From Linepithema humile (lineage: Eukaryota > Arthropoda > Insecta > Hymenoptera > Formicidae): a DNA stretch of 64,000 nucleotides. The stretch covers positions 32,908,764 through 32,972,763 of the forward strand of contig NC_090129.1 of NCBI RefSeq assembly GCF_040581485.1, given 5' to 3'. A model generated the notes under the pieces. That model did not search any database. It saw only the letters and a program-made list of their open reading frames with translations, and was not told the origin of the DNA. Each line of letters begins with the position of its first letter. The first letter of the stretch is position 1. Below are positions 61,601 through 64,000 of this stretch, piece after piece. A program made the translations under genes and the position numbers.

Positions 61601-64000
61601 TTTTGGTGCAGTTCCGGCTATACCAGAAGTGCTTTGCGTATCAAGAGATGTCCCGAACGTGACTGTGCTGGCGCTTTTCCTAGCGCTTGCAGCGTTCGCA
61701 GCAGCGTTTGCAGCTGCGCCGTTGCTTCCGAAATTAAAACTGGATTGGCCCAAGTTGTTCGATCTTGTCCCGCTGAAAGGGCTAGGAGGCGTAAGGCGTG
61801 GCGTGGTCGCATAGCTAAATGGAGATTTAGTTGTTGCAGCGTTTGATGTAAAAAGTTCAGCACGAGGACCTGTAGTTAACGAAGATTTGGTGTTGATAAA
61901 TCCGTTTCCATTGCTATTAGATTTGGTAGCTTCCGAACGCTCATACAGGCTGCTCCCAGTTAGAGATTGTCGTGGTTTTCCAGAATTAAATATGCTATCT
62001 TGCCCCGCAGAATTGGTACTGGATAAACTCGGCCCGGTAATTCCTCCATGTAATCTTTTACCAGTTCCGAAATTATTTGATGTACTCAAAGGCTGCGTAC
62101 TATGAGGCGTAATATCGGATGCGCTTCCGCGAGAGTTGCTTGCAATACCGGATGTTCCACTTGCTCCAGCATAAACTCCAGCATAAGTATTAGCATCTGT
62201 ATAAATAAAATGATCATCAGTTTGTTAGAAAAATTCTAAAACAAAGAAACATTCTGAATATAAAAATGATTATATTTGAAAGTTATATCTTAATTATTGT
62301 TATATAGGAATAACATTATTAATAATTAAAATCAATAAGAAGCTTTCTAATTACCACAAATACGTACTTTGAGCTCCAAATTGAGATCCGTAACTGCCTA
62401 AAGGTGCAATGACACTTTCTGCGTGTGGTGCCGCAATTGATACGCCGCTGTTTAAAGGTTTACTTTTCGTTAAACCAATTTGGATAGATGTTACACCTGC
62501 CTTGCCAGGAATTTGCTTTCCTAGCGCAATATTAACATATATTACTATAAAATTGTTACACAAATGTAAAAGTACAATTTGTAACATGTATATCATGAAA
62601 AGATCTTTATAATTAACGTGCGCTTATCTATCATACATTTTTTTAATTTCGAAATGCAAACACGTAGCAGAACACACAAAAAGCTCTGCTTTATCATTCT
62701 AAAAGAATAGAAAAATATTTTAAGAAAATAACTAGATATACCAGCAGCAGGCGTTCCATAATCCGAACTCCAATTTGGTCCAGGATTGCTGCCGAATCCG
62801 GTGTTCCAATTTACTCCAGATTTCGGTGTCGTTGCATGCCCGAGATTCCAAGGAGTCCCAGGTTTGTGCGGGGGTGGAATTCTTCCGGAATCACCGTCAT
62901 ATATAACAACATTCCATTCTTGTGCTGGTTTCGCTGTTGTGCTGAAGCCCGCAACAGGTATACCATCGTTTTTATTCCAAACTGTGTCGGATTTCCGCGT
63001 AGAAGAAAATGAACTAGCTGCTGAACTAGCCGCTGCTTTAGCTGCTGCAATAGCTGCTGCATTAGCTGCTGCATTAGCTGCTGTATTAGCTGCTGCATTA
63101 GCTGCTGTATTAGTCGCTGCATTAGCTGCTGTATTAGCTGCTGCACTAGCTGCTACTTTAGTTGCCGCACTAGCTGCTGCACTAGCTACTGCATTAGCCG
63201 CTGCATTAGCCGCTGCATTAGCCGCTGCACTAGCTGTTGCTTTAGTTGCTGCGCTAGCTGCTGCACTAGCTACTGCATTAGCTGCTGCTTTAGCTGCTGC
63301 AATAGCTGCTGCATTAGCTGCTGCATTAACTGCTGCATTAGCTGCTGCATTAGCTGCTGTATTAGCTACCGCATTAGCTGCTACACCAGATCCGGTATTC
63401 CAGTTCGTTATGGGTTTTGACGTAGTGCCAAAACTTGCGGATATATCGAGTCCACCATCCAAGGCGGATTTCGACGAAGAACTAAAACTACTCGATGCTA
63501 TTTCTTTATTCCAGGATGATTGAGAGCTCGGTATTGTTCCAAAGACACTTGCAGTTCCGCTACCAGGTTCATATTTTGGCGTAATTCCGAAATTATCGGT
63601 TTTTCCTGCATATCTACTGTTCGTTAGGAAATCACTCTCAGGACTGCCAAATTTTTGAGTCTCGCTGTCAGAATATGTGCTTACGGTCTTATGTATTAAG
63701 GGTGGCTGCAATTCTATCAAGGGTGGCTGCAATTTTATTAAAGGTGGCTGCAATTCTATCAGGGGCGGCTCCAATTCTATCAAGGGTGACTGCAGTCGGT
63801 ATTTTTTTAATTCACGTATGTCGTCACTCGAGTCATCATATTTCTCAGGCCTGTACTGGCCGTCGTCGCCGTCTTCGCCGGTCTCGCACTCGTTTCCGTC
63901 TCCTTCTGTCTCAACCTTTTCCCAGTAATCGTCATTCTCCCATTTGCATCTAAAGCGTTCACCGTTCTTATAATAGATACGTCCACCGCCTCCTCTTCTG
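58626..64000 (-). CDS. Large low-complexity Ala/Ser/Gly-rich structural-type protein (5' end outside window)
   Basis: Seven minus-strand exons: from the window edge (possible acceptor, exon start 63997) to 62742, then 62520-62368, 62196-60496, 60366-60319, 60231-59614, 58904-58776 and 58663-58626 (stop). All joins are phase 1, giving at least 1313 residues. From the N-terminal side: an acidic region with Cys (GDGNECETGEDGDDG); five heptapeptides LIELQPP/LIELEPP; an Ala-rich tract with AANA-type tetrapeptides (about 63012-63392); a segment with T-T-x-K-P-x3-W-N motifs; four to five repeats of about 48-62 residues containing AGHSENESK and NPWLNK (about 60640-61420); AESH repeats; and the tail ARNYPIDVKG. 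No catalytic domain is seen. The composition suggests a secreted structural protein such as silk, cuticle or glue. The signal peptide, if present, is outside the window. The plus-strand frames opposite are shadows. Confidence 0.75.
59640..59715 (-). repeat. 12-bp coding minisatellite (Ala-Glu-Ser-His)
   Basis: Three to four 12-base units (gcgtgagattct-like on the + strand) encode KSHAESHAESHAESFAQA within the penultimate long exon of the large gene. The unit length equals that of the Ala-rich tract in the first exon. Confidence 0.8.
60640..61420 (-). repeat. Coding tandem repeat, units of about 144-186 bp
   Basis: Four recognisable units plus one degenerate unit. Each starts G-I/S-R-S/P-AGHSE-x-ESK and includes GAQ, then NPWLNK and SGS-S-TFG-SD. 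One unit (around 61130-61215) has lost the internal GSNSLLGKQLVS-like block and is shorter. Units towards the C-terminus are more alike, which suggests recent duplication. The repeats lie in the 1.7-kb exon of the large gene. Confidence 0.8.
63012..63392 (-). repeat. 12-bp coding minisatellite giving an Ala-rich tract
   Basis: About thirty 12-base units (gctgctgcatta-like on the + strand) encode Ala-Ala-Asn-Ala and variants with Ser, Thr, Lys, Val or Ile at the third or first place. Slightly larger blocks are themselves duplicated (AANAVASAAASAATK occurs twice). The 380-base tract should be length-variable and on the + strand produces a spurious 245-codon frame. Confidence 0.85.
63695..63797 (-). 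repeat. 21-bp coding repeat (Leu-Ile-Glu-Leu-Gln-Pro-Pro)
   Basis: Five 21-base units encode the heptapeptide LIELQPP or close variants (LIELEPP, LIKLQPP), with a final partial LI. They lie between the acidic N-terminal region and the Ser/Thr-rich region of the large gene. Confidence 0.85.

Noticed and set aside
62786..63523. 245-codon plus-strand open frame with a long Ala/Leu run
   Set aside because: It is the reverse complement of the 12-bp Ala-Ala-Asn-Ala repeat; the open frame is a consequence of the repeat period.

Overview
The window is nuclear DNA from an insect. Genes are spliced with GT-AG introns up to 9.4 kb, intergenic DNA is AT-rich, and CpG-rich patches surround 5' ends. Proteins look arthropod-like (DM4/12 family, TGIF, RNF34-type RING, a low-complexity secreted protein). 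Abundant CpG and many short inverted-repeat elements fit a hymenopteran, perhaps an ant. That placement is inference, because no species-diagnostic gene was recognised. All gene models below were assembled by hand from reading frame, splice consensus and phase. They are protein-consistent, but no transcript or database was consulted.

Layout. 1-4008: non-coding, with two inverted repeats, one a near-perfect 60-base palindrome. 4785-16166 (+): TGIF-type TALE homeobox gene, five coding exons, long AT-rich first intron, probably a long 3' UTR. 16167-29084: 3' UTR and intergenic DNA, a possible non-coding first exon near 24.3-24.9 kb, and two unexplained GC-richer islands. 29085-30699 (+): secreted DM4/12-family protein. 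32.1-39.1 kb: a cluster of four MITE-like elements around a head-to-head pair, a double-THAP-domain gene (-, 35192-33022) and an RNF34/rififylin-type E3 ligase (+, 35598-38018). 39.7-51.4 kb (+): a coiled-coil protein, possibly quick-to-court-like, with a CpG-rich 5' region and two alternative first coding exons. 54225-56132 (+): C2H2 protein with about 16 zinc fingers. 57186-57866 (-): small secreted Gly/Met-repeat protein. 58626 to the right edge (-): a large, low-complexity Ala/Ser/Gly-rich protein of at least 1313 residues, 5' end outside the window.

The TGIF, THAP, RING, coiled-coil and zinc-finger genes are ordinary regulatory genes with no visible functional link. The most unusual part is the right end. 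The two neighbouring minus-strand genes encode repeat proteins (signal peptide seen only in the small one), and every intron seen in them is phase 1. The large gene's complete internal exons are all multiples of three and share a Trp-Asn or Asn-Pro-Trp motif, suggesting growth by exon and minisatellite duplication into a structural (silk-, cuticle- or glue-like) material.
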